Assembly (NCBI RefSeq): GCF_026626635.1
Contig: NZ_JAPNKA010000001.1
Location: 10,586,501-10,650,500, forward strand
DNA from: Archangium lansingense
GTDB taxonomy: Bacteria > Myxococcota > Myxococcia > Myxococcales > Myxococcaceae
Direction of reading: 5' to 3'
Length of the DNA: 64,000 bases
Positions 1 to 6,621 of this stretch are shown piece by piece. The notes beneath the pieces are model-generated. The model worked only from the letters and a program-made list of their open reading frames with translations. It did not search any database and had not been told where the DNA came from. A program made the translations under genes and the position numbers. Position 1 is the stretch's first letter. Each line of letters begins with the position of its first letter.

Positions 1-1971
1 GTGTCGTTGCAGCGGTTCTTCCTGAGTCCCGCGGCCACCGCTCATGTGCAGGCGTTCTTGCGGCAGCACATGCTGGACCTCTCGACGCTGCTCCAGGCCG
101 CATGGGCAGTGCTCCTCCACCAGCATGGACAGGGAGATGATCTGCTCTTCGGTACCTTCACATCTGGACTCCCGCCCGCACTGTCCGGCGGCGGTCCCCT
201 GGTGGGGCGCTTCGCCACCCTCATGCCCTGCCGCCTCCAAGTACCCTCACGGGGCACGCTGCTGCGCTGGCTCCGAGGACTCCAGGCCGAGCACTCCGAG
301 ACACGTGCCTCCGATTACCTCGCGCCCTCCCAGCTCCGAAGCTGGCTCGACGTCCCGGAGGACAGGCCACTCTTCGAGAGCATCGTCACCACCGAGACCG
401 AGGACGAAGCGCTAGGACCTCTTGCCAGGAGCCTCGGCTTCCACTCCATCATCCATGACGCGGCGCTCCCCGCTCCGCTCGTCGTCCGCGCCGCGCAGGG
501 GCCCCGGCTGGAGCTGCGGTTCCACTACGACCCCGAGCAGCTCGCCTCCGCCGCGGTGGCCCACGCCGCCGGCCACCTCGGGACACTGATGGAGGAGCTG
601 GCGCTCCGAGCGGAGCAGGAACTGTCCGCGCTCTCGCCGCCCGTGAAGCTGGTGGAAGTCCCGGCGGGCCCGGTGGCGAGCTCAATCACGGTAGGCAAGA
701 GCTTCGGAGCAACCGAGGTCGAGGCCGTTCTCGCGCAGCACCCGGCGGTAGCCCGAGTGTCCGTGGTTCCTGATGCGAAGGCTCCGGGCTCTGGCGCACT
801 CGTGGCCCGCGTGGAGCCCGCGCGTCCGGCGGGCGCGGCCCGGAAGAAACCCGGCTTCGGCCTCTTCTTCTTCGCCAACGAGGGCGCTGGCACGAGCGAC
901 AAGTACCGCCTCTATCTCGACGGCGCGAAGTTCGCGGACCGCAACGGCTTCACGGCCATCTGGACGCCCGAGCGCCACTTCGACGAGCACGGAGGGCTCT
1001 ACCCGAATCCTTCGGTGCTGAGCGCCGCGCTGAGCACCATCACCGAGCGCATCGCCCTGCGCTCCGGCAGCGTCGTGCTGCCCCTGCACAATCCCTTCCG
1101 GGTGGCGGAGGAGTGGTCGGTCATCGACAACCTGTCGAAGGGCCGGGTAGGCCTGTCGGTGACGTCCGGCTGGATGCCCAGCGACTTCGCGCTGGCGCCG
1201 GACAACTTCGAGGACAAGCGCGAGGTGCTTTTCCGCTCGCTCGAGCAGGTGCGAGAGCTCTGGCGCGGCGGTGCCGTGGCCACCCGGGACGGAGCGGGCA
1301 ACGAGGTCCAGCTCCGCACCTTCCCCAGGCCGGTCCAGCCCGAGCTGCCAGTGTGGCTCACCTGCCCCGGCAACCCCGAGCTCTTCGAGAAGGCGGGCGA
1401 GCTGGGCTTCCACGTGCTGACCTCGCTGGCCTCGCAACCGGTGGAAGAGGTGCGGGAGAAGATTGCCCTCTACCGTGCGGCCCGGGCGCGAGCGGGGCAC
1501 GACCCGGCGGCGGGCACGGTGTCAGTCATGCTGCACACCTTCGTGGGGCGGGACTCCGGCGAAGTGCTCGATCGGGTCCGCGGGCCACTCACGCACTACC
1601 TGCGCACGCACCTGCGGCTCCAGCAAATGCGCGTCCGGAGCCTGGACATCCAGGTGGACATCGACGACCCGAAGTGGCTCGACTCGCTGGCCACCTTCGC
1701 CTTCGAGCAGCACTACCGGATGAGTGCGCTGATTGGCACGCCCACCTCGTGCCTGCCCATGGTGGACCGGCTGATGGAGGCAGGAGCGGACGAGCTGGCG
1801 TGCTTCATCGACTTCGGCGTCGCCGAGGTCCATGCGTTCGAGGGCCTGACGTACCTGGCGGAGCTGAAGGAGCTCGCCGGGGACGAAGCGCTGCGCACCC
1901 GCCGGGTGCTGGCCGAGTATCTGGACGAGAGGCTCCCCGGGAAGCCCCGGGTCACCTTCGAGCTCCCCTGA
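1..1971 (+). CDS. Luciferase-like monooxygenase fused to NRPS remnants (probably 5'-incomplete)
   Basis: Residues about 283-640 form an FMN-dependent luciferase-like (bacterial LLM) domain of the natural-product-biosynthesis subclass: FGLFFFAN, then IWTPERHFDEHGG, LRSGSVVLPLHNP and GRVGLSVTSGW. Residues 1-215 resemble only the C-terminal half of an NRPS condensation domain (LLQAAWAVLL, VGRFATLMPCRLQV, PLFESIV); the HHxxxDG half is absent. Residues about 225-275 (EVEAVLAQHPAVARVSVVPD) resemble the A8-A9 part of an adenylation domain. No carrier protein or thioesterase follows. The frame begins with GTG at the first base of the window, so the gene may continue upstream, or it may be a genuine shortened protein. 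A hairpin follows the stop. The likely role is a flavin-dependent oxygenation linked to a nonribosomal peptide/polyketide pathway lying to the left; the substrate cannot be inferred. Confidence 0.75.
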   Translation: MSLQRFFLSPAATAHVQAFLRQHMLDLSTLLQAAWAVLLHQHGQGDDLLFGTFTSGLPPALSGGGPLVGRFATLMPCRLQVPSRGTLLRWLRGLQAEHSETRASDYLAPSQLRSWLDVPEDRPLFESIVTTETEDEALGPLARSLGFHSIIHDAALPAPLVVRAAQGPRLELRFHYDPEQLASAAVAHAAGHLGTLMEELALRAEQELSALSPPVKLVEVPAGPVASSITVGKSFGATEVEAVLAQHPAVARVSVVPDAKAPGSGALVARVEPARPAGAARKKPGFGLFFFANEGAGTSDKYRLYLDGAKFADRNGFTAIWTPERHFDEHGGLYPNPSVLSAALSTITERIALRSGSVVLPLHNPFRVAEEWSVIDNLSKGRVGLSVTSGWMPSDFALAPDNFEDKREVLFRSLEQVRELWRGGAVATRDGAGNEVQLRTFPRPVQPELPVWLTCPGNPELFEKAGELGFHVLTSLASQPVEEVREKIALYRAARARAGHDPAAGTVSVMLHTFVGRDSGEVLDRVRGPLTHYLRTHLRLQQMRVRSLDIQVDIDDPKWLDSLATFAFEQHYRMSALIGTPTSCLPMVDRLMEAGADELACFIDFGVAEVHAFEGLTYLAELKELAGDEALRTRRVLAEYLDERLPGKPRVTFELP

Positions 1972-2051
1972 GAGGTGGATGAGAACGACGGGCTGTCACG
2001 CCCCGCGAAACACCTCTGACAGGTTGTCGCGCTCGCGGGGGGTGGCACGCG

Positions 2052-2072
2052 GGGAAGAGCCCCCCTCTTCCC
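2052..2072 (+). terminator. Inverted repeat, likely terminator of the monooxygenase gene
   Basis: GGGAAGAG and CTCTTCCC form a perfect 8-bp stem around a loop of five C residues, 80 bp after the stop codon. There is no T-run, so Rho-independent termination is plausible but unproven. Confidence 0.45.
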
Positions 2073-2154
2073 TCTGGGGCAGCCCGTGGCGCAGCCGTTG
2101 GTCCCGGCCTTGCTCTGGGGGAGTGCATCCACGCACCCGCTCAGGAGGCCACTC

Positions 2155-3045
2155 ATGTCCACGCTCATCCGCCCTACATTCCATGTGCTCACGCTGCTCT
2201 GCATCGCGTGCACATGCATGGTGGCCGCGCACTCCGTGAATTCGGTGGTGGACGCCTGGCTCCAGCCCCTCCCATCCATCGAGGAGCCGCCCAGGAAGGC
2301 ACGTGCACCCAAGGAGGAGATGCAGACACCGCTCTCCCTGGCACCGCTCGCCCGCCTCCTGGGACTGCCGGACAAGCTGCGCGAGGAGGTCATTCCCCCT
2401 CCGGATTCCGAAGACGAGGCGGCGCCGAACACGCTGGGCCTGAAGCTGCTGGGCACGATGATCGGGACCCATCCCACCGCCACCTTCGCCTCCGTGTACG
2501 AGGGCTCCACGCACCGCACACGCTCGGTGTGGATGGGCGGTGACATCCTGGGTGCCCAGGTGGTGGCTATCGAGCGCACGCGGGTGCTGCTGATGAACTC
2601 GGGACGGCTGGAATACATCAACCCCACGGCGACGGATGCACTTCCCCCACCCGTGGAGCCGCGCGCTGCTACGGCGCCGGCCTCCACGGACCCGAAGTCC
2701 TCCATCGATGTCCGGCAGCTCGGCCCTCAGAGTTACGAAGTCTCGCGCAAGGACTTGGATGTCGTGCTCGCCAACCCCAGTGAACTGCTCATGCAGGCGC
2801 GGGTCATCCCCGCCATGCGCAACGGGGAGCCCCAGGGCTTCAAGCTGTTCTCTATCCGGCAAGGCTCGCTCTACAGCCGCATCGGCCTCCAGAACGGGGA
2901 CGTCCTGCAGCGCATCAACGGGCTCTCGCTCGCCAGCGCGGAGCGTGGACTCGAGGCCTTCCAGAAGCTGCGAGAGTCCTCACACATCGAACTGGAGGTG
3001 GAGCGCAACGGGCAGCCGATGCGCCTGACGTACTCGATGCGCTGA
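2155..3045 (+). CDS. gspC: Type II secretion protein C (GspC-like)
   Basis: This 296-aa protein has a short cytoplasmic N terminus and one hydrophobic segment (residues about 8-27). A periplasmic HR-type region follows at about 95-160 (LGLKLLGTMIG, RTRSVWMGGDI, VLLMNSGRLEYI). A C-terminal PDZ domain covers about 215-296 (GFKLFSIRQGSLYSRIGLQNGD). GspC links the inner-membrane platform to the secretin in type II secretion. The ATG at 2155 is chosen because AGGAGG lies just upstream; an in-frame extension to 2086 has no such signal. No other gsp gene is in the window, so it appears separated from the main secretion operon. It converges on oxyR. Confidence 0.8.
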   Translation: MSTLIRPTFHVLTLLCIACTCMVAAHSVNSVVDAWLQPLPSIEEPPRKARAPKEEMQTPLSLAPLARLLGLPDKLREEVIPPPDSEDEAAPNTLGLKLLGTMIGTHPTATFASVYEGSTHRTRSVWMGGDILGAQVVAIERTRVLLMNSGRLEYINPTATDALPPPVEPRAATAPASTDPKSSIDVRQLGPQSYEVSRKDLDVVLANPSELLMQARVIPAMRNGEPQGFKLFSIRQGSLYSRIGLQNGDVLQRINGLSLASAERGLEAFQKLRESSHIELEVERNGQPMRLTYSMR

Positions 3046-3080
3046 GCCCTCCGAAGCAGGACTCCGGCAACCCGCCGGAG

Positions 3081-3211
3081 GCGCTCTTCGCGAACTTGTC
3101 CAACAGTTGGACAACTTTCGGAACACCGGGCCCGACCGGCCTCCCGGGCGCGCGCTTCACCAACTGGTCCGATGGTCGGACCAGTTGCTCGCGATCGGGC
3201 CCGAAGAGCGC
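3081..3211. repeat. Nested inverted repeats between convergent gspC and oxyR
   Basis: Four palindromic pairs fill the 167-bp gap. The outer arms are GCGCTCTTCG (3081-3090) with CGAAGAGCGC (3202-3211). GGGCCCGA (3128-3135) pairs with TCGGGCCC (3195-3202). A 12-bp perfect stem CAACTGGTCCGA (3161-3172) pairs with its complement at 3176-3187 across a 3-nt loop. A separate 8-bp palindrome TTGTCCAA/TTGGACAA spans 3096-3114. The segment can fold as one long hairpin on either strand and probably serves as a bidirectional terminator; a structured RNA is the alternative. Confidence 0.6.
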
Positions 3212-3212
3212 G

Positions 3213-4142
3213 TCACGAGCGCTTCGCGACTGCCTTGTTCCCGGGCCACACGGAGCGAAGCGTGCCGACGAGTGCTCGGAGCGCATCGGCCCGGGGATAG
3301 CCGGGGCGCCACACCAGAGCGAGGGTGCGACTCGGCATCGGGTCCGCGAAGGGACGCACCACGAGCTGGCCCAGCCGGTTCTCGATGGGCACCGAGAGCG
3401 CGGGCAGCAGCGTGACGCCTCCTGCGCCCGACATCACCATCTGCGCCAGGGTGGTGAGGCTGGTGGCCCGGAAGTCCACCTCGCGCGCGCCGATGCGTGT
3501 GCACAGGGCGAGCGCCTGTCCCCGGAAGCAGTGGCCGTCCTCCAGCAGGAGCACGTTCTCCTCATCCAGGTCCTGAAACCGCACCTGCTTCTTCTTCTCC
3601 AGCGGGTGCCCGGGGGGCGCCGCGACGACGAAGGGGTCCTCCGCAATGACCGCGTGCTCCACCTCTCCCACCTCGGGAACGAGCGCGAGCAGGGCCGCAT
3701 CCAGCCTCCCCTCCGCCAGGTCCTGCACGAGCACCTCCGTCTTGTCCTCGCGCAGGCGCAACTTCAACCGGGGGTACTGCTTCACCAGGGCGGGGATGAC
3801 CTCGGGCAGCACATAGGGCGCGATGGTGGGGATGACCCCCAGGCTCAGCGGCCCCGCGAAGGGATCCGCCAGCCGAGACGCAGCGGACAGGATATCTCCG
3901 GCCTCGGTGAGCACCCGGCGGGCCCGCGCCACCAACTCCTCCCCCGCGGGCGTCAGCAACACCCGGCGCTTGTCCCGCTCGAAGACCTTCACCCCCAACA
4001 CGTCCTCGAGCTGTTGAATCTGCGCGCTCAAGGCGGGCTGGGAGACATGGCACCGCTCGGCCGCCCGCCGGAAGCCCAGCAGGTCGGCGACGGCGACGAG
4101 ATATTCCAACTGCCTCAGCGAGATGTCGTTCAGGGAGGGCAT
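3213..4142 (-). CDS. oxyR: OxyR peroxide-sensing LysR-type regulator
   Basis: This 309-aa LysR-type protein has an N-terminal winged helix-turn-helix (LRQLEYLVAVADLLGFRRAAERCHVSQPALSAQI is its start, residues 9-42, read here in pieces) and a substrate-binding-like sensor domain from about 95. It carries the OxyR signature: GHCFRGQALALC at 203-214 places Cys205 and Cys214 nine residues apart, as the peroxide-reactive Cys199/Cys208 pair is in E. coli. It would activate peroxide defence genes when the disulfide forms. It is divergent from katA, with an OxyR-like operator in between. The ATG at 4142 gives the usual length of the family. Confidence 0.93.
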   Translation of the reverse strand: MPSLNDISLRQLEYLVAVADLLGFRRAAERCHVSQPALSAQIQQLEDVLGVKVFERDKRRVLLTPAGEELVARARRVLTEAGDILSAASRLADPFAGPLSLGVIPTIAPYVLPEVIPALVKQYPRLKLRLREDKTEVLVQDLAEGRLDAALLALVPEVGEVEHAVIAEDPFVVAAPPGHPLEKKKQVRFQDLDEENVLLLEDGHCFRGQALALCTRIGAREVDFRATSLTTLAQMVMSGAGGVTLLPALSVPIENRLGQLVVRPFADPMPSRTLALVWRPGYPRADALRALVGTLRSVWPGNKAVAKRS

Positions 4143-4158
4143 GGCTCTGGCCTAACTG

Positions 4159-4173
4159 ATAACCCCACCCTAT
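4159..4173 (+). promoter_or_regulatory. OxyR half-operator between oxyR and katA
   Basis: ATAA-N7-CTAT at 4159-4173 matches one half of the OxyR consensus ATAG-N7-CTAT. A second half in phase (ATCT at 4181, GTCT at 4192) is much weaker. Its place in the 129-bp divergent gap fits control of katA and autoregulation of oxyR. Confidence 0.55.
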
Positions 4174-4271
4174 CAATCCCATCTGGACGATGTCTTGGCC
4201 GAATCAGCGCGCGCTCTCTACTTTCTGCGACGTCACACACGAACTGACGCCACTCGCAGGGAGAACATCTC

Positions 4272-5744
4272 GTGTCCAATCGTCCCCGTCTGACCACCGA
4301 GGCCGGTGCTCCGGTCTCCGACAACCAGCACTCGCAGACCGCCGGCGCCCTGGGGCCGGTGCTCCTTCAGGACCATCACCTGCTCGAGAAGCTCGCCCGC
4401 TTCAACCGCGAGCGCATCCCGGAGCGCGTGGTGCACGCGGTGGGCTCGGGCGCCTACGGCTACTTCGAGGTGACCAACCCGGACATCTCCCGCTACACGC
4501 TCATGAAGCTCTTCGACACGAAGGGCAAGCGCACCGAGGTCTTCCTGCGCTTCTCCACCGTGGCCGGCTCCAAGGGCGCGCCCGACACCGCGCGAGACCC
4601 CCGCGGCTTCGCGGTCCGCTTCTACACCGAGGACGGCAACTGGGACGTGGTGGGCAACAACACGCCCGTCTTCTTCCTGCGCGACGGCATCAAGTTCCCG
4701 GACTTCATCCACTCGCAGAAGTACGACCCGTTCACCAACTGCCAGGAGCCCGACAACCAGTGGGACTTCTTCTCCCATTCGCCCGAGGCCACGCACCAGT
4801 TCACCTGGCTCTTCGGTGACCGGGGCATCCCCGCGACGCTGCGCCACATGGACGGCTTCGGCTCGCACACCTTCCAATGGGTGAACGCGAAGGGCGAGCG
4901 CTTCTGGGTGAAGTTCCACTTCAAGACCGACCAGGGCATCCGCACCCTCTCCTCCGATGAGGCCTCGGCCATTGGCGGGAAGGATCCGCAGCACCACCAG
5001 CGCGACCTCTACCAGGCGCTCGAGCGCGGCGAGCTCCCCTCGTGGACGCTCAAGGTGCAGGTGATGCCCGAGGCCGACGCGCCCACCTACCGCTTCAACC
5101 CGTTCGACCTCACCAAGGTGTGGCCCTACGAGGACTACCCCCTCATCGAGGTGGGCAAGCTGGTGCTCAACCGAGCCCCGGACAACTACTTCGCTGACGT
5201 GGAGCAGGCAGCGCTCGACCCGAGCAACTTCGTGCCGGGCATTGGCCCCTCGCCAGACCGCATGCTGCAGGCGCGCCTCTTCGCCTACGGAGATGCGCAG
5301 CGCTACCGGCTCGGCATCAACCACACCCGCCTGCCGGTGAACTCGCCCAAGGGCGTCCAGGGCGGCGCGCGCAACTACGGCCGTGACGGCACCATGACCT
5401 TCGACGGCAACGGCGGGCGCAGCAAGAACTACGAGCCGAACAGCTACAACGGCCCCGCGCAGACCCATGACGCCACGGGCCTCGGGGTCTCCGTCACCGG
5501 CTCCACGGGCACCTACGTCCCGGTGCGGCACGCCGAGGACAACGACTTCGTGCAGGCCGGCAACCTCTACCGGCTGATGAGCGAGCCGGAGCGCCAGCGC
5601 CTGGTGGAGAACATCTCGGGCAGCCTGTCCCAGGTGAGCCGCGAAGACGTCATCACGCGCAGCATCGCCCACTTCCGCAACGCCGACGAGGAGTACGGCG
5701 CGCGCGTGGCGAAGGCCGTTCACGACAAGCGCCGCTCGCGCTGA
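4272..5744 (+). CDS. katA: Monofunctional haem catalase
   Basis: This 490-aa small-subunit catalase breaks down hydrogen peroxide to water and oxygen. Catalytic His55 lies in ERVVHAVGSGAYGYFEV, the distal Asn in VVGNNTPVFF (about 129-130), and the proximal haem Tyr339 in RLFAYGDAQRYR. The family block RFSTVAGSKGAPDTARDPRG is intact. The start is GTG at 4272, with GGGAGA about 8 nt upstream. It is divergent from oxyR and followed after 37 bp by an ankyrin-repeat gene, so peroxide induction through OxyR is expected. No secretion signal is seen, so it is likely cytoplasmic. Confidence 0.95.
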   Translation: MSNRPRLTTEAGAPVSDNQHSQTAGALGPVLLQDHHLLEKLARFNRERIPERVVHAVGSGAYGYFEVTNPDISRYTLMKLFDTKGKRTEVFLRFSTVAGSKGAPDTARDPRGFAVRFYTEDGNWDVVGNNTPVFFLRDGIKFPDFIHSQKYDPFTNCQEPDNQWDFFSHSPEATHQFTWLFGDRGIPATLRHMDGFGSHTFQWVNAKGERFWVKFHFKTDQGIRTLSSDEASAIGGKDPQHHQRDLYQALERGELPSWTLKVQVMPEADAPTYRFNPFDLTKVWPYEDYPLIEVGKLVLNRAPDNYFADVEQAALDPSNFVPGIGPSPDRMLQARLFAYGDAQRYRLGINHTRLPVNSPKGVQGGARNYGRDGTMTFDGNGGRSKNYEPNSYNGPAQTHDATGLGVSVTGSTGTYVPVRHAEDNDFVQAGNLYRLMSEPERQRLVENISGSLSQVSREDVITRSIAHFRNADEEYGARVAKAVHDKRRSR

Positions 5745-5781
5745 GTTCCCCTCCCCTTCCCCCTTTCTCGAGGCTCTCTCC

Positions 5782-6321
5782 ATGAAGAACCAGACTCCTG
5801 ATTCGCAGATGACGGTGACGGACGACGACGTGATGGCCCTGGCGCGGATGGCGTTCCAGCACGCGAGGGCCGGGGAGACGGCCAACCTGGCGTGGCTCGT
5901 CGACTCGGGGCTGCCCGTCAACCTCAGCAACGAGAAGGGGGACACCCTGCTGATGCTCGCCAGCTACCTCGGCCAGGAGGGCGTTGCCCTGGCCCTCCTG
6001 GAGCGAGGAGCCGACCCAGAGCGCACCAACGATCGCGGACAGACGCCGCTGGCCGGAGTCGCCTTCAAGGGGAACGCCACCATGGCCCGGCTGCTGCTGG
6101 ACTACGGGGCCCGGGTGGATGGCTCGGGACCCGACGGCAAGACGCCTCTCATGTTCGCGGCGATGTTCGACCAGGTGGAGGTGCTCGAGCTGTTGCTCGC
6201 ACGGGGCGCGTCGCCGGAGCGCAGGGACGCCGAGGGCCGCACGGCGCTCGACTACGCCCGTGCCATGGGAGCCCGCCGGACGCCGGAGCGGCTCACGGAA
6301 TGGCTCGCGATCAGCAAGTGA
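5782..6321 (+). CDS. Ankyrin-repeat protein next to catalase
   Basis: This 179-aa protein consists largely of ankyrin repeats. GDTLLMLASYLGQEGVALAL, DRGQTPLAGVAFKGNATMAR, DGKTPLMFAAMFDQVEVLEL and EGRTALDYARAMGA mark four units from about residue 52 to 165. No signal peptide is visible. In Pseudomonas aeruginosa an ankyrin gene (ankB) follows katB and supports full catalase activity; the same arrangement here suggests a catalase-supporting role, by inference. It is probably cotranscribed with katA (37-bp gap) and therefore OxyR-controlled. Confidence 0.85.
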   Translation: MKNQTPDSQMTVTDDDVMALARMAFQHARAGETANLAWLVDSGLPVNLSNEKGDTLLMLASYLGQEGVALALLERGADPERTNDRGQTPLAGVAFKGNATMARLLLDYGARVDGSGPDGKTPLMFAAMFDQVEVLELLLARGASPERRDAEGRTALDYARAMGARRTPERLTEWLAISK

Positions 6322-6360
6322 CGCACGAGCAGCACCGCGCCTGACAACGCTTCACCTCGC

Positions 6361-6383
6361 CCGCCGCGCTCCGTGCACGGCGG
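6361..6383 (+). terminator. GC-rich inverted repeat after katA-ankyrin unit
   Basis: CCGCCG (6361-6366) pairs with CGGCGG (6378-6383), 40 bp after the ankyrin stop codon. There is no T-run. It is a possible end of the peroxide operon. Confidence 0.3.
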
Positions 6384-6406
6384 CCGGACAGTCACCGCAA
6401 CCCGGC

Positions 6407-6435
6407 TTGACAAAAAATGCGTGCACGCGCACCTT
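6407..6435 (+). promoter_or_regulatory. Candidate promoter of the Thr leader / thrS-like gene
   Basis: A perfect -35 element TTGACA (6407-6412) lies 17 nt before a weak -10 (CACCTT, 6430-6435). Transcription would start near 6442, immediately at the leader GTG at 6443, so the leader peptide might be read from a leaderless or nearly leaderless transcript. The -35 is clear; the -10 and the start site are inferred. Confidence 0.45.
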
Positions 6436-6442
6436 GCGTCAC

Positions 6443-6517
6443 GTGAGCTTCTTCAGCGCTACGACCACGACGACCACCACCGCCACTCAACCGGCGGGAG
6501 TGGACTCGTGCGTGTGA
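6443..6517 (+). CDS. Threonine-rich leader peptide
   Basis: A 24-codon reading frame starts with GTG and ends with TGA at 6515-6517. It holds seven consecutive Thr codons (6461-6481) and an eighth at 6485-6487. It lies 105 bp upstream of a threonyl-tRNA synthetase gene and is followed by mutually exclusive RNA hairpins. That combination is the hallmark of ribosome-mediated attenuation: a ribosome stalled at Thr codons when charged tRNA-Thr is scarce alters folding of the downstream RNA. No clear Shine-Dalgarno precedes it; a nine-codon frame starting at 6417 ends by overlapping its start codon. Confidence 0.7.
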   Translation: MSFFSATTTTTTTATQPAGVDSCV

Positions 6518-6570
6518 GCTGACGAACGCACGGTTCCCTGCCCCGCCTTCACCGGCCGGGGCGTCCGTGC
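6506..6570 (+). promoter_or_regulatory. Attenuator: competing hairpins upstream of thrS-like gene
   Basis: An 8-bp stem pairs 6506-6513 (last leader codons) with 6526-6533, using one G-U pair. The right arm overlaps the left outer arm of a second hairpin: GCACGG (6528-6533) with CCGTGC (6565-6570), plus an inner stem GCCCCG (6540-6545) with CGGGGC (6557-6562). The two folds cannot coexist. Stalling at Thr codons would leave 6506-6513 free to form the first fold; completing the leader would cover it and favour the second, terminator-like fold. No T-run follows the second hairpin. Confidence 0.6.
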
Positions 6571-6580
6571 AAGCGCTCAG

Positions 6581-6617
6581 TGCTCCGACCGGAAGGCCTC
6601 TTTCCCGTATCGGAGTA
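6581..6617 (+). promoter_or_regulatory. Hairpin sequestering the thrS-like ribosome binding site
   Basis: Bases 6581-6588 pair with 6610-6617 (eight pairs, one G-U). The right arm contains CGGAG at 6611-6615, the Shine-Dalgarno of the synthetase ATG at 6622. When this stem forms, ribosome access would be blocked, giving a second, translational control layer after the attenuator. Confidence 0.5.
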
Positions 6618-6621
6618 CGCA

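Noticed and set aside
4233..5945. A 570-codon open frame on the minus strand over katA
   Set aside because: It lies fully antisense to the catalase, whose active-site motifs are intact. The composition is typical of a shadow frame in high-GC DNA.
6417..6446. A nine-codon frame (ATG 6417) just before the Thr leader
   Set aside because: It lies between the -35 and the expected transcription start, so it is probably not transcribed. It is kept only as a possibility if transcription starts further upstream.
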